Positions 55,051 to 64,000 of a stretch of 64,000 bases of DNA are shown in pieces (within the stretch, counting starts at the first letter, position 1; the number at the start of each line of letters is the position of its first letter). Below the pieces are notes generated by a model that saw only the letters and a list, made by a program, of their open reading frames with translations, was not told the DNA's origin and made no database searches. The translations under genes were made by a program, and so were the position numbers. Source of the stretch: SHAN690 sp041391765 (GTDB lineage Bacteria > Bacteroidota > Bacteroidia > Flavobacteriales_G > Salibacteraceae); NCBI GenBank assembly GCA_041391765.1, contig JAWKNJ010000016.1:92704-156703 (forward strand), written 5' to 3'.

Positions 55051-55956
55051 ATGAAAAAAAAAATACTCTACATAATGTGTATTTCCCATTCTGGTTCGAC
55101 CGTTTTGGGAAACATTATAGGGAGTCATACCAGAGCGATTCATTTAGGTCAAATAGGAACTGCCTGTATGCGAAAGGACAGGCGTGTATGTCATGTCTGT
55201 CAAGAAAATGAATGCCCTGTTTGGGATAAAACCTTTAATGACGAATTTTTGGATGGAATCAATGCCTCCTATCAACAATATCAATTGGATCAGCTTAGTT
55301 TGATTGGAAGGTTGAAAAGTGTATTTCGCCAATACCGTTCAGCTGAGGTTTATAGTAAAGTATTTGACAACCCAATGTTGGATTTCGATATTATGGTTGA
55401 CTCTACGAAGTCGATTCCTTGGTCACGATTCAATGCGTTGAATCGTGACTATGAATACTTCTACCTTTTTCTATACAGAGACCTACGAGCAATTTGGGCA
55501 TCAAAACAAAGAAAATTTGGAAAGGAGAGGCATGGAGAGTCATATTTAAAAACACTCAAAGCATGGGTACATCCAATTATTAAATTTTCTCAGACAATTC
55601 CAGAAACACACAAGCTTAGTTTAAATTATGAAGCGCTAATAAAAGAACCACGGATTCATTTAAGCAGGATTACTGATCTTTTAGGTGTTGGATTTGAAAA
55701 TACAATGATGGACTATGAGTTAAAGGTTCATCATATCAGTTCGGGAAATCAAACGGTCACAGAACAAAATAAGAAGGGGCTTGGATTGAAGCAGAACTTG
55801 ACTAATCTTGAAGTGGGCAATCGCGATTTCTACGCAAAAAAGGCTTCGGGATTAGTTTTGGATGAGCGATGGAAGTCGGAGCTGAGTGACGCTGACCTTC
55901 ACACTTTTGATGTTCTATTAAAAGAAACAAACGCAAAAATCGGATATCCGGATTAG
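55051..55956 (+). CDS. second sulfotransferase-family protein
   Basis: A 301-residue protein with a P-loop-like 5' site, SHSGSTVLGNIIGSH (12-26), and the 3' site FLYRDLRAIWAS near 140. VDSTKS lies between. This pattern is that of a bacterial PAPS sulfotransferase family different from the preceding gene. CHVCQENECPVW near residue 46 is a cysteine-rich insertion. A run of ten A bases (55054-55063) lies directly after the ATG and could allow slippage. Confidence 0.78.
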   Translation: MKKKILYIMCISHSGSTVLGNIIGSHTRAIHLGQIGTACMRKDRRVCHVCQENECPVWDKTFNDEFLDGINASYQQYQLDQLSLIGRLKSVFRQYRSAEVYSKVFDNPMLDFDIMVDSTKSIPWSRFNALNRDYEYFYLFLYRDLRAIWASKQRKFGKERHGESYLKTLKAWVHPIIKFSQTIPETHKLSLNYEALIKEPRIHLSRITDLLGVGFENTMMDYELKVHHISSGNQTVTEQNKKGLGLKQNLTNLEVGNRDFYAKKASGLVLDERWKSELSDADLHTFDVLLKETNAKIGYPD

Positions 55957-55959
55957 TGC

Positions 55960-57834
55960 ATGTGCGGAATAGCCGGAATATGGGATTTTCAGCAACGTGT
56001 GTCGCTGAACACGTTGCAGCGGTTTACCGACTCACTTAGTCATCGCGGACCTGATGGCGCTGGGTATGAGCTATTGTACGAAGGCTCGTTGGGCTTGGGT
56101 CACCGCAGGTTGAGTATCCTTGATTTGTCCGAGTTAGGAAAGCAGCCCGTGTCCTATGCCGGTCAGCGTTATTGGCTGACGTATAACGGAGAGGTGTTTA
56201 ATTTTTCGGATATAAAAAGGGAGTTAGAGACTAAAGGCCATGTCTTTCGATCAAGTTCCGATTCCGAAGTGGTTTTGGCGGCTTATGCCGAATGGGGGGC
56301 AGAATGTTTAGAAAAGTTTAATGGTATGTGGGCCATTGCTATTTGGGACGATCGGGAGAAATCGCTGTTTATGGCGCGCGATCGTTTCGGGATCAAGCCT
56401 TTATATTACATGCTGCAGCCGGGGCGTCAATTTGCATTTGCTTCGGAAACACGATCGTTTAAGTTTTTGGATGGCTTTGAACGCTCTGTTAATGCCCATA
56501 TGGTAGACCTATGTACTGATAATGAGTATGCACTGGAGGGAATTGGTTATACCATTTTTGATCACATCTACCAATTGCTGCCCGGACATTACATGATTGT
56601 TCGCGCAGGTACGATGCAAATACAACAAAAGCGATGGTGGGATATCCGCGAACAACACGTTGAAACCAAAGACACTTTGGGTGATCAGGCACAGGCGTTT
56701 TACAGTTTGTTTCGCGATGCGTGTAAGATCCGTTTGCAAAGTGATGTTCCATTGGCCACGGCCCTGAGTGGAGGTTTGGATTCCACATCGGTCTATAGTA
56801 CGGTTTCTGATCTTTTACGAACTGAATCCCTAGAACGGGTCAATGCCAATTCCCAGCGCGCATACACGGCTGTTTTTCCGGGTTTGAAAGTCGATGAGTT
56901 GGAATATGCTACAATAGCAGCAGCATTTGTCGGTTCCAAAACACATCAGATTCAGGTCGAGCCTGAAGCGTTGATTGAGCGTTTAGAATATGAAACTCAA
57001 ATGGGAGATTATCTGGGGCGACCTATTTCATCTATTTCAGCGGTTTATCGCGGAATGAAGTCCGATGGGATTTCGGTTTCCATGGACGGGCACGGGGTGG
57101 ATGAAATGCTTTACGGATACCGGAATATGGTTTACGGATTGTACAATCACAGCCTTTACACTCGAGGGATGAATCCGCAGCCTTATGCGGATGTTTTGCT
57201 TAACATGTATTACAGTAATGACCGTGATTCTGTGAAGTCGCGTTTTGAAAAGGAACTACAGCAAAAACAAAGGAGTGAGCGGCAATGGAATTATAAGGTG
57301 AAGGCGATTCTGAAAAGCGTGCTGAAAGGCAATGGATATGGTGGGGATGAGTTTGTTCCGGTGCACTTACCCGAATTAAGTGATCGGCCTTATCGGTTTG
57401 AAGATTATCCCTATCCGGAGCGAATGCTTTACTTTGAGTTTTTCCAAAACACCCTTCCTGCGTTGCTTCGCAATTTTGATCGTGCAGGTATGATGAACAG
57501 TGTGGAAATCAGAATGCCATTTATGGACTATCGCCTTGTCAAGATGGTGTTTGGGTTACCACAAGCTTCCAAAATTGGACAGGGCTTCACCAAATTGGTT
57601 TTGCGTGAGGCCATGCGCGGAAAAATGGATGAGAGCCTACGCACCAGAACCTATAAGGTGGGGATTAGCAGTCCGATGGAAACTTGGTTTAATCGTTATT
57701 TGAAAGACTGGGCATTAAGTCATACGCAAGGTGAGGTAAAGCACTCACTGGAGCATGCATACAAGCATAACACCCTTAGTGCAGCGATTGTCAATCAGGC
57801 TTGGAAACAAATTAACGCCAAACTGATTGCTTGA
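55960..57834 (+). CDS. asnB: asparagine synthase (glutamine-hydrolysing)-like amidotransferase
   Basis: A 624-residue two-domain enzyme. Residue C2 (MCGIAGIWDF) is the glutaminase nucleophile and RLSILDLSELGKQP and YNGEVFN complete the N-terminal domain. The synthetase domain has LSGGLDSTS (PP-loop for AMP transfer) near 270 and VSMDGHGVDEMLYGY near 373. In sugar clusters such enzymes often amidate uronic acids rather than aspartate, so asparagine synthesis is only one option. The gene lies 3 bases after the second sulfotransferase. Confidence 0.9.
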   Translation: MCGIAGIWDFQQRVSLNTLQRFTDSLSHRGPDGAGYELLYEGSLGLGHRRLSILDLSELGKQPVSYAGQRYWLTYNGEVFNFSDIKRELETKGHVFRSSSDSEVVLAAYAEWGAECLEKFNGMWAIAIWDDREKSLFMARDRFGIKPLYYMLQPGRQFAFASETRSFKFLDGFERSVNAHMVDLCTDNEYALEGIGYTIFDHIYQLLPGHYMIVRAGTMQIQQKRWWDIREQHVETKDTLGDQAQAFYSLFRDACKIRLQSDVPLATALSGGLDSTSVYSTVSDLLRTESLERVNANSQRAYTAVFPGLKVDELEYATIAAAFVGSKTHQIQVEPEALIERLEYETQMGDYLGRPISSISAVYRGMKSDGISVSMDGHGVDEMLYGYRNMVYGLYNHSLYTRGMNPQPYADVLLNMYYSNDRDSVKSRFEKELQQKQRSERQWNYKVKAILKSVLKGNGYGGDEFVPVHLPELSDRPYRFEDYPYPERMLYFEFFQNTLPALLRNFDRAGMMNSVEIRMPFMDYRLVKMVFGLPQASKIGQGFTKLVLREAMRGKMDESLRTRTYKVGISSPMETWFNRYLKDWALSHTQGEVKHSLEHAYKHNTLSAAIVNQAWKQINAKLIA

Positions 57835-57835
57835 A

Positions 57836-58738
57836 ATGAAGGAAAATGCATTGGTGAGTGTGGTGATTCCGACCAAAAATAGAAGTGTTGAACTAAGACG
57901 CGCAATCAATTCTGTGTTGAAACAAACACATCAACATTTTGAAGTACTGGTAGTAGATGATCAGTCAGAGGAGGATATCAAGGGTGTGGTGGTAGATTTT
58001 GATGACGAACGAGTTAAGTATTTAGATAATACAACACAGGTGTCAAACGCCAATGTTTGCCGCAATATTGGAGTAAAGGAAGCGCGGGGCGAATACATTG
58101 CCATGTTGGATTCGGACGATGAGTGGCTCCCTATTCACTTGGAATCCAAAATTAACTTTGTTAAAACACATGGTTGTGACGGGGTTTTTGGGAGTGCATT
58201 CATCGATGATGGAGAGTCCAAAAGATTAAAGTTAAGTCGTGATTTTTTAGAAGGTGAATTGCCATTAGATTATATTCTTGGAGATGGGAGCGCACAAACA
58301 TCATCTTATTTTTTTGTTGCTAATAGTGCCAAGAAAGTCGATTGGGATGAAAATTTAAGACGACATCAAGATTATGATTTCTTTGCGCAGTTTTTCAGGA
58401 CGTTTAGTTTTCTGCCGTCACAAGACCCTACAAGTATTATACATTGGCGAAAAGGAGAGTACCGTAATCAGGATGTTTCTTCACAGGTTCTGTTTTTGTT
58501 GAAGAATAAACACAACATGTCCATTAATACTTATGTGAAGTATGTTACTTCAAGTTATGCGAAATTAGCAGGACATCAGGGTTTTGACTCAAAGGAGGCT
58601 GAGTTCTTTAAACGAGAGAGCCTTAAACTCATTCCGTTTCTTTCACTTTCAGATTTTCAATTGATTCAACCAAATGGCGGAAAATTCGAAAAAGTTGTTC
58701 AACGATTAAAATATGTTATTTACGTCTTGTTTTCCTAA
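57836..58738 (+). CDS. glycosyltransferase family 2
   Basis: A 300-residue GT-A enzyme. The ATG at 57836 is preferred over an in-frame TTG at 57827 since SVVIPTKNR then stands at the usual place. FEVLVVDDQSEED and IAMLDSDDEWLP (the DxD metal site near 95) are the family motifs. It probably adds one sugar of the repeat unit at the cytoplasmic face. Base composition here is notably AT-rich. Confidence 0.9.
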   Translation: MKENALVSVVIPTKNRSVELRRAINSVLKQTHQHFEVLVVDDQSEEDIKGVVVDFDDERVKYLDNTTQVSNANVCRNIGVKEARGEYIAMLDSDDEWLPIHLESKINFVKTHGCDGVFGSAFIDDGESKRLKLSRDFLEGELPLDYILGDGSAQTSSYFFVANSAKKVDWDENLRRHQDYDFFAQFFRTFSFLPSQDPTSIIHWRKGEYRNQDVSSQVLFLLKNKHNMSINTYVKYVTSSYAKLAGHQGFDSKEAEFFKRESLKLIPFLSLSDFQLIQPNGGKFEKVVQRLKYVIYVLFS

Positions 58739-58791
58739 AAGTCTATAATTCAATAAATTAGGATAAAGTTGATGAAAATACTAAGTGATAA

Positions 58792-59613
58792 ATGAATAGA
58801 TTCTTATTTATTACAACAACTTCCCCAAAGTCTTGTAAAATCGATTCGTTGAGAAATCAGCTGTATAATCGATTGTTTTTTAAACGTATTGCTGAAATCA
58901 CCTACCCCAATGTGGAATTCTGGATTATTGGAGAAGTGCCTGAAAACCAGTCGAAGGTCAAAAACCTGAATATTCGTTTTTTTGATACGGACAAAAAAAC
59001 AAAGGGTGATCGTTTGCGTGAGGTGTATGAACGATTGAAACAAACTTCAAAACAGTTTGACTACATCTCTCGATTGGACGATGACGATATTTTGTCTATA
59101 TCTGTTTTAGAGAAATATGCTCATTCTGCGGCTGACTTGATCATGGATCGATATCACACTTTTCTCGATATTACCAGCGGTCGTTATGGTCAGCAGCGGA
59201 GAGAATGGGTGGCAAACACCGCATTTCATAAGTATGAACATGCCATGCAGATCATCGACCCCGAAAATGGAACAGGGCTTTTGTTTGACTATGATCACGC
59301 CAAAAGTTGGATCAACTATTATCAGGAAAAGCAGATCGAATACACCTCAAAGGAAGGTCCGATTTACATGCGGGTTCTAAATCCGCATTCCATAACCGCC
59401 CTAGGTGGAGAAGGCGTCTATTCTCAACAAGATTTCGAGGCATTTTTTAAGTATCTCCGAGCCTTCGGTTATTTTCAAGCAGCGACTTATCCAAAAGGGT
59501 TCGAACACATATATCCCGATGTGATGGAAATTGTCAAATCCCTCGATTTTCCAGAAAACACACTAAATACTCGCCCCTCTGTTTTCAATAAGATAATATC
59601 AAGGTTGAGATGA
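58792..59613 (+). CDS. putative glycosyltransferase (rhamnosyltransferase-like)
   Basis: A 273-residue protein beginning MNRFLFITTTSPKS. ISRLDDDDILS (acidic run 96-99) looks like a GT-A metal-binding site, and the local pattern (YPNVEFWIIGE before it, NPHSITALGG later) resembles the putative rhamnosyl transferase family (Pfam PF11316 as I recall it). The acceptor is not known. It follows the GT2 gene after 53 bases. Confidence 0.65.
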   Translation: MNRFLFITTTSPKSCKIDSLRNQLYNRLFFKRIAEITYPNVEFWIIGEVPENQSKVKNLNIRFFDTDKKTKGDRLREVYERLKQTSKQFDYISRLDDDDILSISVLEKYAHSAADLIMDRYHTFLDITSGRYGQQRREWVANTAFHKYEHAMQIIDPENGTGLLFDYDHAKSWINYYQEKQIEYTSKEGPIYMRVLNPHSITALGGEGVYSQQDFEAFFKYLRAFGYFQAATYPKGFEHIYPDVMEIVKSLDFPENTLNTRPSVFNKIISRLR

Positions 59614-59681
59614 ATTCAACAAGAGCTGGTTTTGGTGAGTTTTCTAGGAATTTGTTTTTGCTATTTCAATGATTATTTGAT

Positions 59682-60884
59682 GTGGGAACTTCTATTATCA
59701 TCTTTTCAGGCAGTTATCCGTTTGAGAAAGGGGAGACCTTTTTAGCAAATGAAGTGCATGTGTTGTCTCAGGAGTATGACCGGGTTTATGTGGTCTGTTC
59801 AGCCCGAGGAAGTGGCCAATATTGGCAAGTGCCAGATAATGCAGTAGTGGTGCGTGCAAGAGACTTAAAAGCAGGTGGTGCCATTTCTTATGGACAGATG
59901 TGGTGGCTGTTAGTGCTAGATGTGATTTCAGGACAAACCCCATGGGCATCAATACGCGAGAACACTGCCTTGTTGAAAGACAAGTTTAAGTTGGCCTCCA
60001 AAGTGGCAGCATTTATTTCCTCAGAGCAGATTAACGATTCCATTTTTTATAGCTATTGGTTTGATGATTGGGCTACGGTGTTGGCAATTCTAAAAGACAA
60101 AGGATTGGTCCATTCTTTCATTTCACGTGTCCATCGTTTTGACCTTTTTGAAGAGCTGCGACCCATGGCTCGAATTCCATTCAGGGGTTTCCAGTTAAAG
60201 CATGTTACTCAAGTGTATTCGGTATCGGAGGTGGGAACGCAGTACCTGAAAAATAAATATCCAAGATACGCGCATAAATTCGAGACTGCATACCTAGGCA
60301 CGGAGGATTGCGGTGAAAACCCCCTCGATAAAGAAGTTTTTCATGTGGTTAGTTGCTCCAATTTGGTGCCTGTCAAGAGGGTTGAGCTTATTGTGAGTGC
60401 CGTAAAGAAAATGCAAAATGTGCGATGGACTCATTTTGGCGATGGAAAACTTCGTCCAGCATTGGAACAGATGGCACAGGAAGCCATGCAGCGAAACCCT
60501 TCCATTCACATTACATTTAAGGGGCATGTGAAAAATGTGGATGTGATGCGCTACTATGAAAAAAATCCAGTCAGTGTCTTCATCAACGTGTCTTCATCGG
60601 AAGGATTGCCTGTGAGCATTATGGAGGCAGCCAGCTTTGGCATTCCCATTGTGGCTACCGATGTGGGAGGAACACGGGAGATTGTCAATAAAGAGACAGG
60701 AGTATTGATTTCTTCAGAACCAGACGTCAATGAAATAATCCATGCGCTCAATCAAGTGCGAGACGAATTTGACACACCCGAAAAACGCAATGATGTAAGG
60801 AGGTTTTGGCAAAATCATTTTGTGGCTGAGAAAAACTATCGCTCCTTTGTTGTAGAGTTGAATCAACGCTCTTCTCATGAATGA
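59682..60884 (+). CDS. glycosyltransferase family 4
   Basis: A 400-residue GT-B enzyme starting at GTG 59682 (SIIIFSGSYPFEKGETFLANE). The C-terminal half has VVSCSNLVPVKRVELIV, WTHFGDGKLRP and the retaining GT4 signature SSSEGLPVSIMEAASFGIPIVATDVGG (given here in its key parts: E-x7-E with VGGTREIV). It probably extends the polysaccharide repeat. No ATG near the start gives a better fit. Confidence 0.88.
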   Translation: MGTSIIIFSGSYPFEKGETFLANEVHVLSQEYDRVYVVCSARGSGQYWQVPDNAVVVRARDLKAGGAISYGQMWWLLVLDVISGQTPWASIRENTALLKDKFKLASKVAAFISSEQINDSIFYSYWFDDWATVLAILKDKGLVHSFISRVHRFDLFEELRPMARIPFRGFQLKHVTQVYSVSEVGTQYLKNKYPRYAHKFETAYLGTEDCGENPLDKEVFHVVSCSNLVPVKRVELIVSAVKKMQNVRWTHFGDGKLRPALEQMAQEAMQRNPSIHITFKGHVKNVDVMRYYEKNPVSVFINVSSSEGLPVSIMEAASFGIPIVATDVGGTREIVNKETGVLISSEPDVNEIIHALNQVRDEFDTPEKRNDVRRFWQNHFVAEKNYRSFVVELNQRSSHE

Positions 60885-60995
60885 AAAATGATTGAAGTCG
60901 TCCGTTTGAACTGAGTTGATAAGTTTGTGGTATACCTTCACAGGCATTATTGATAAATCTCAAGATCTAAAAAGCTCAAGGCCAAATTACAGCAT

Positions 60996-61496
60996 ATGAA
61001 ATCACAACCAGTTATTGGAAAATACACCATTGTCCATGAGGATGTTCAATTGGGTGAGAACGTGACAATCGGCAGTTTTTGTCATATACACGAAGGTGTG
61101 GTTATTGGGGATAACACCGAGATCAAGGATTATGTGGAATTAAGGAATGGTACTGTTATTGGGCGCAACTGCGTGATTGATTCACGTGTTAGTTCATCAG
61201 GAAACTGTTCCATTGGTGATGGAGTTACATTGCGTTATGATACGATCATCGCAAGAGGTGTGAGTATTGGAGATAACACCTATGTCTGTCCTAGGGTGAT
61301 GACGAATAATTTAAATACGGGCAAGGATCAAATAGGTGGAGCGCATATTGGCGCAAACTGCTTTATTGGAACAAATGCAGTTATTCAACATGGCATAACC
61401 ATTAAGAATAATACTGTGATTGGGTCTATGGCTTTTGTTAATAAAGACTGTGACTCAAATAGCTTGTATGTTGGTATTCCTGCAAAAAAGAAATAG
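60996..61496 (+). CDS. hexapeptide-repeat acetyltransferase
   Basis: A 166-residue left-handed beta-helix protein of the WbbJ/NeuD type: IGKYTIVHEDVQLGENVTIG-like repeats throughout, then a C-terminal YVGIPAKKK. It is probably an O- or N-acetyltransferase acting on a nucleotide sugar or on the chain. A 111-base gap precedes it. It ends one base before the LpxD-like gene, so the two may act in sequence. Confidence 0.8.
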   Translation: MKSQPVIGKYTIVHEDVQLGENVTIGSFCHIHEGVVIGDNTEIKDYVELRNGTVIGRNCVIDSRVSSSGNCSIGDGVTLRYDTIIARGVSIGDNTYVCPRVMTNNLNTGKDQIGGAHIGANCFIGTNAVIQHGITIKNNTVIGSMAFVNKDCDSNSLYVGIPAKKK

Positions 61497-62408
61497 ATGG
61501 CTCAAGGTGATAAAGTGGGCGTGTCTGATGTATATGCCTATGTGCAGACCATAGCTGTTTGTCATGGGTTTGCGTTATCGGAGAATATCAAGGTTTCTTC
61601 AGTGGGTAACCCCAGTTCGGTCAAAAACAACCAACTTATCTGGGTTTCAGATGAATTGGTGTTTCAGCGTGTGATGGGTGAAACTTCTGGGAGTATTTTG
61701 ATTGTTCCCTTGAATTTCGAGCCAAGTTCAAATGTGAATGGAAACGCGGTTATTGCTGTTGACCACCCTAAATGGGTCGTTGCTCGTGTAATAAAAAAGT
61801 TCTTTATTGAACAACCTGAGTGGGGAGTTCATTCCTCTGCGATTATCCATCCAGAGGCAATTATTCATGATGAAACCTTTATTGGTCCTCATACTTATGT
61901 CGGTCGTTGTGAAATATCTCAGGGAACTGTACTCGATGGGCATAATTATATATATGACAACGTTTTCATTGGTAAAAACGTGAGAGTTCATGCGAACACC
62001 GTTTTGGGAAGCGCTGGCAGCGGTTTTGTCAAGAATCCGAAGGGAGATTGGGAGGAGTTTCCGCAATTAGGGGCGTTGATCATTAGGGATAATGTTGAAA
62101 TAGGCTCAAATACGTATGTGAATAAGGGTGCCTTGGTGGATACCTTTATCGGTGAAAATGTTAAGATAGGCCTTTCCTGCTGTATTGGACACAACGTTAA
62201 GATAGGCAGAAATTCAATGATTTTAGCAAACTCCGTGATAGCGGGAAGCACCGTTATCGAAGAAAATGTATATGTTTCCATTGGGGTCACCGTTAGAAAT
62301 AAGGTAACCATTGGGGCAAACGCTACCCTTGGTATGGGAACAGTTGTTACCAAAAATGTACCTCCCAATTCCACATTAGTTGGGAATCCGGCTAAATCGA
62401 TTAGTTAG
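61497..62408 (+). CDS. LpxD-like acyltransferase of the polysaccharide cluster
   Basis: A 303-residue paralogue of the lipid A enzyme at 19064-20113. It has a shortened LpxD-like N-terminal domain (~1-105), a hexapeptide beta-helix, and NTVLGSAGSGF and IGHNVKIG at the places of GGDGFGF and IAHNVEIG in LpxD, so the catalytic histidine is kept. The typical C-terminal LpxD helix is absent. An N-acylation of an amino sugar in the exopolysaccharide is inferred. Confidence 0.75.
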   Translation: MAQGDKVGVSDVYAYVQTIAVCHGFALSENIKVSSVGNPSSVKNNQLIWVSDELVFQRVMGETSGSILIVPLNFEPSSNVNGNAVIAVDHPKWVVARVIKKFFIEQPEWGVHSSAIIHPEAIIHDETFIGPHTYVGRCEISQGTVLDGHNYIYDNVFIGKNVRVHANTVLGSAGSGFVKNPKGDWEEFPQLGALIIRDNVEIGSNTYVNKGALVDTFIGENVKIGLSCCIGHNVKIGRNSMILANSVIAGSTVIEENVYVSIGVTVRNKVTIGANATLGMGTVVTKNVPPNSTLVGNPAKSIS

Positions 62409-62423
62409 GGATATCTGCACTGC

Positions 62424-63638
62424 ATGAAAAAAGTGTTGATTGTTTCTTATTTGCTATCCACTAGAAAAGGCGTTGGCGGAAGAAGGTGGCTTAAGTTTGC
62501 TAATCAGCTAAGTAAGGATGGTTATCAAGTTTCTGTGTTGACTGCACAAAATCACTTTGACCCTGAAGAGTTAGATCCTAGTATCGAGTGCCATTTTTTT
62601 AAAGCAAATTACCCGAGTGTATTGGATCAATATCCTGAAAGTATTTGGGATAAAATTCGCTACAGGTTTGCTGTATTTTTTTTGTCCATAGTTGTGAATG
62701 GTACAATTTACGATGTCGGATCTCGATTGGGTGATGTTACGAAGAAACGGGTGAGGGCCATATTAGAATCATCGAATTACCCGAGTGTTATCGTATCTGG
62801 TGCACCATTTAGCTTTCTATATTTTATGGCAGAGCTTAAAGCTGAAAATCCAAGCGTGAATTTGATATGTGACTTTCGTGATCCTTGGACATGGGGGAAA
62901 GGTTACGGTATGAGGAGTATTTCAGGTAGAAGAATGCTGATTGAAAAGAATAGGGAAAGCTTGGTTTTTCAGAAGGCAGATTATATAACTAGTGCCTCTT
63001 ATGACGTGAAGGAATACATTGACGCAAAACTCACGTTGGCTGGACAGACTGAAAAATCGTTGCTATTGATGAATGGAATCGAATCACGCGTCTCCAAACT
63101 CATACAAAAAAGAACAAATCGTGATGGTATCATATTAACTCATATCGGAACAATCGGGAACGAAACTTCAAAATATTGGAAAAGGTTTCTCGACTACCTA
63201 GAGTTTTCTACATCTAAAATTGAAGTTAGGATATATGGAAACTCGAATAGGGAGTTCATTGATGAAGTAACTCGCAGAAAAATGACTGAAGTGTTTTTTT
63301 TTGATAGAGTACCGGAGCAAGATTTGGAACATATTTTACTTGAGGCAGATGCTTTGCTGATGTTTAAACGTGATGAACTTCCAAATTCTTTCGCTTCAAA
63401 GTTCTTTGATTATATAAAGTCAAGGAGGCCTATTATTGTTTACACTTTGGACGGTCTGGTTAGCGAAGAAATAATTAGGAATAATATCGGGTATGTTTTT
63501 ACTGATAATACTCCTTTAGAAGAAGTGGATATCATATTGTCGGGAATTGATAATGATCCCAATTTCAATGATGAATATGATTGGTCAAAGTATACAATTG
63601 AAAAGCTCGCTAAAAAACTTCATAGAATTCTCGTTTAG
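62424..63638 (+). CDS. glycosyltransferase (GT-B type)
   Basis: A 404-residue protein starting MKKVLIVSYLLSTRKGVGGRR, with CDFRDPWTWG in the N-terminal half and VPEQDLEHILLEADALLMF near 310 in the C-terminal half, a pattern of GT4-like enzymes of exopolysaccharide clusters. The final part KFFDYIKSRRPIIVY fits the donor-binding side. Codon use is AT-rich like the neighbours. Confidence 0.8.
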   Translation: MKKVLIVSYLLSTRKGVGGRRWLKFANQLSKDGYQVSVLTAQNHFDPEELDPSIECHFFKANYPSVLDQYPESIWDKIRYRFAVFFLSIVVNGTIYDVGSRLGDVTKKRVRAILESSNYPSVIVSGAPFSFLYFMAELKAENPSVNLICDFRDPWTWGKGYGMRSISGRRMLIEKNRESLVFQKADYITSASYDVKEYIDAKLTLAGQTEKSLLLMNGIESRVSKLIQKRTNRDGIILTHIGTIGNETSKYWKRFLDYLEFSTSKIEVRIYGNSNREFIDEVTRRKMTEVFFFDRVPEQDLEHILLEADALLMFKRDELPNSFASKFFDYIKSRRPIIVYTLDGLVSEEIIRNNIGYVFTDNTPLEEVDIILSGIDNDPNFNDEYDWSKYTIEKLAKKLHRILV

Positions 63639-63865
63639 GATTGAGATATGCTATTCCATCTTAATAAGAGATTAAATGAGGAGGCGTTCGGAAATGTCAA
63701 TGGCAGAATTGATTGACTCAGTTCATGTACGCATAGATGTTTTTTTGGTCGTTTCTTTGTCTTGTGAAACTAGCATAAGGCAATCTGAGCATTATGTTTT
63801 GCGATAAATGTGAGCTAATTTGGATTCAGTGCCTGTCGACTCATTAATTCAATTTGATTGTAACA

Positions 63866-64000
63866 ATGAAAACCAATCCTTTTGTCCAAAAAGTAATCCA
63901 TCTCAATCAAGCAATTCCTGATCGAATTATGTTTCACCAGGAGGTCGGGAAACTACTTGTTGAGATGGGGCAGGATAAGTCTTTTTGGGAAGAGGTTTTC
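63866..64000 (+). CDS. N-terminal end of an unidentified protein (partial)
   Basis: An ATG at 63866 opens 45 codons without stop to the window's end (MKTNPFVQKVIHLNQ... ...SFWEEVF). It probably belongs to the polysaccharide cluster, but the fragment is too short to name. The 227-base gap before it (63639-63865) holds no gene or clear signal that I can see. Confidence 0.5.
   Translation, partial: MKTNPFVQKVIHLNQAIPDRIMFHQEVGKLLVEMGQDKSFWEEVF

Noticed and set aside
61988..62374. 128-codon minus-strand open frame.
   Set aside because: Antisense to hexapeptide repeats in the LpxD-like gene; no start signal or protein-like features.
63639..63865. Short frame of 43 codons in the gap before the last partial gene.
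   Set aside because: No recognisable features or start signal; considered non-coding.

Overview
The window looks like a chromosomal segment of a Bacteroidota bacterium, most likely of order Flavobacteriales. Evidence: a fused lpxC/fabZ gene, a PorX-type T9SS regulator, two proteins with type A and one with type B T9SS C-terminal sorting domains, an exosortase of the XrtF kind, a DUF5687-type ABC permease, and promoters of the Bacteroidetes form (TTG, about 20 nt, TAnnTTTG) with few Shine-Dalgarno sites. There is no rRNA, tRNA, CRISPR array, prophage or insertion sequence that I can recognise. Coding density is high; the largest gaps are 63639-63865, 24836-25024 and 28109-28268, so no gap exceeds 300 bases.

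Layout. 1-3040: end of an unknown gene, an ABC exporter pair and an OmpR-type response regulator. 3145-6954: three secreted or lipid-anchored proteins of unknown role, the last a T9SS cargo. 6958-11760 (minus strand): compact operon hpt-adk-obgE-small membrane protein-aroB-aroA. 11857-13630: purK and purE, separated by a long imperfect hairpin of the CTTTGCG repeat type. 13667-16276: large surface protein with a type B sorting domain. 16273-21466 (minus): HD hydrolase, lpxD, lpxC/fabZ, lpxA and an ABC ATPase, i.e. lipid A synthesis. 21530-24835: porX, tsaE, and an alanine dehydrogenase gene whose last ~50 codons lie in another frame. 24918-28108: a two-component operon flanked by two copies of a palindromic operator-promoter, the second copy driving a small Cys/His protein. 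28269-37465: lptD, a cell-wall amidase, an MCE protein, an Fe-S electron-transfer pair, a conserved hypothetical and an OstA-like protein. 37467-44074: purA, a Fur-family regulator, a Rel/SpoT enzyme, fumarylacetoacetase and glyA.

44110-49876 is the most unusual part. A pair of genes for HTTM-like membrane proteins runs into, and overlaps, a minus-strand operon: a large LamG-like T9SS cargo, a 70-residue protein ending in PIDGG plus a hydrophobic helix and basic residues, exosortase XrtF, and its associated membrane protein. The 70-residue protein is the obvious candidate substrate of the exosortase.

49985 to the right edge is an exopolysaccharide cluster: tyrosine autokinase, ABC flippase/exporter, two sulfotransferases, an asparagine synthase-like amidotransferase, four glycosyltransferases, a hexapeptide acetyltransferase and an LpxD-like acyltransferase. 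It is visibly more AT-rich than the rest and suggests a sulfated, acylated surface polysaccharide. It continues beyond the window.
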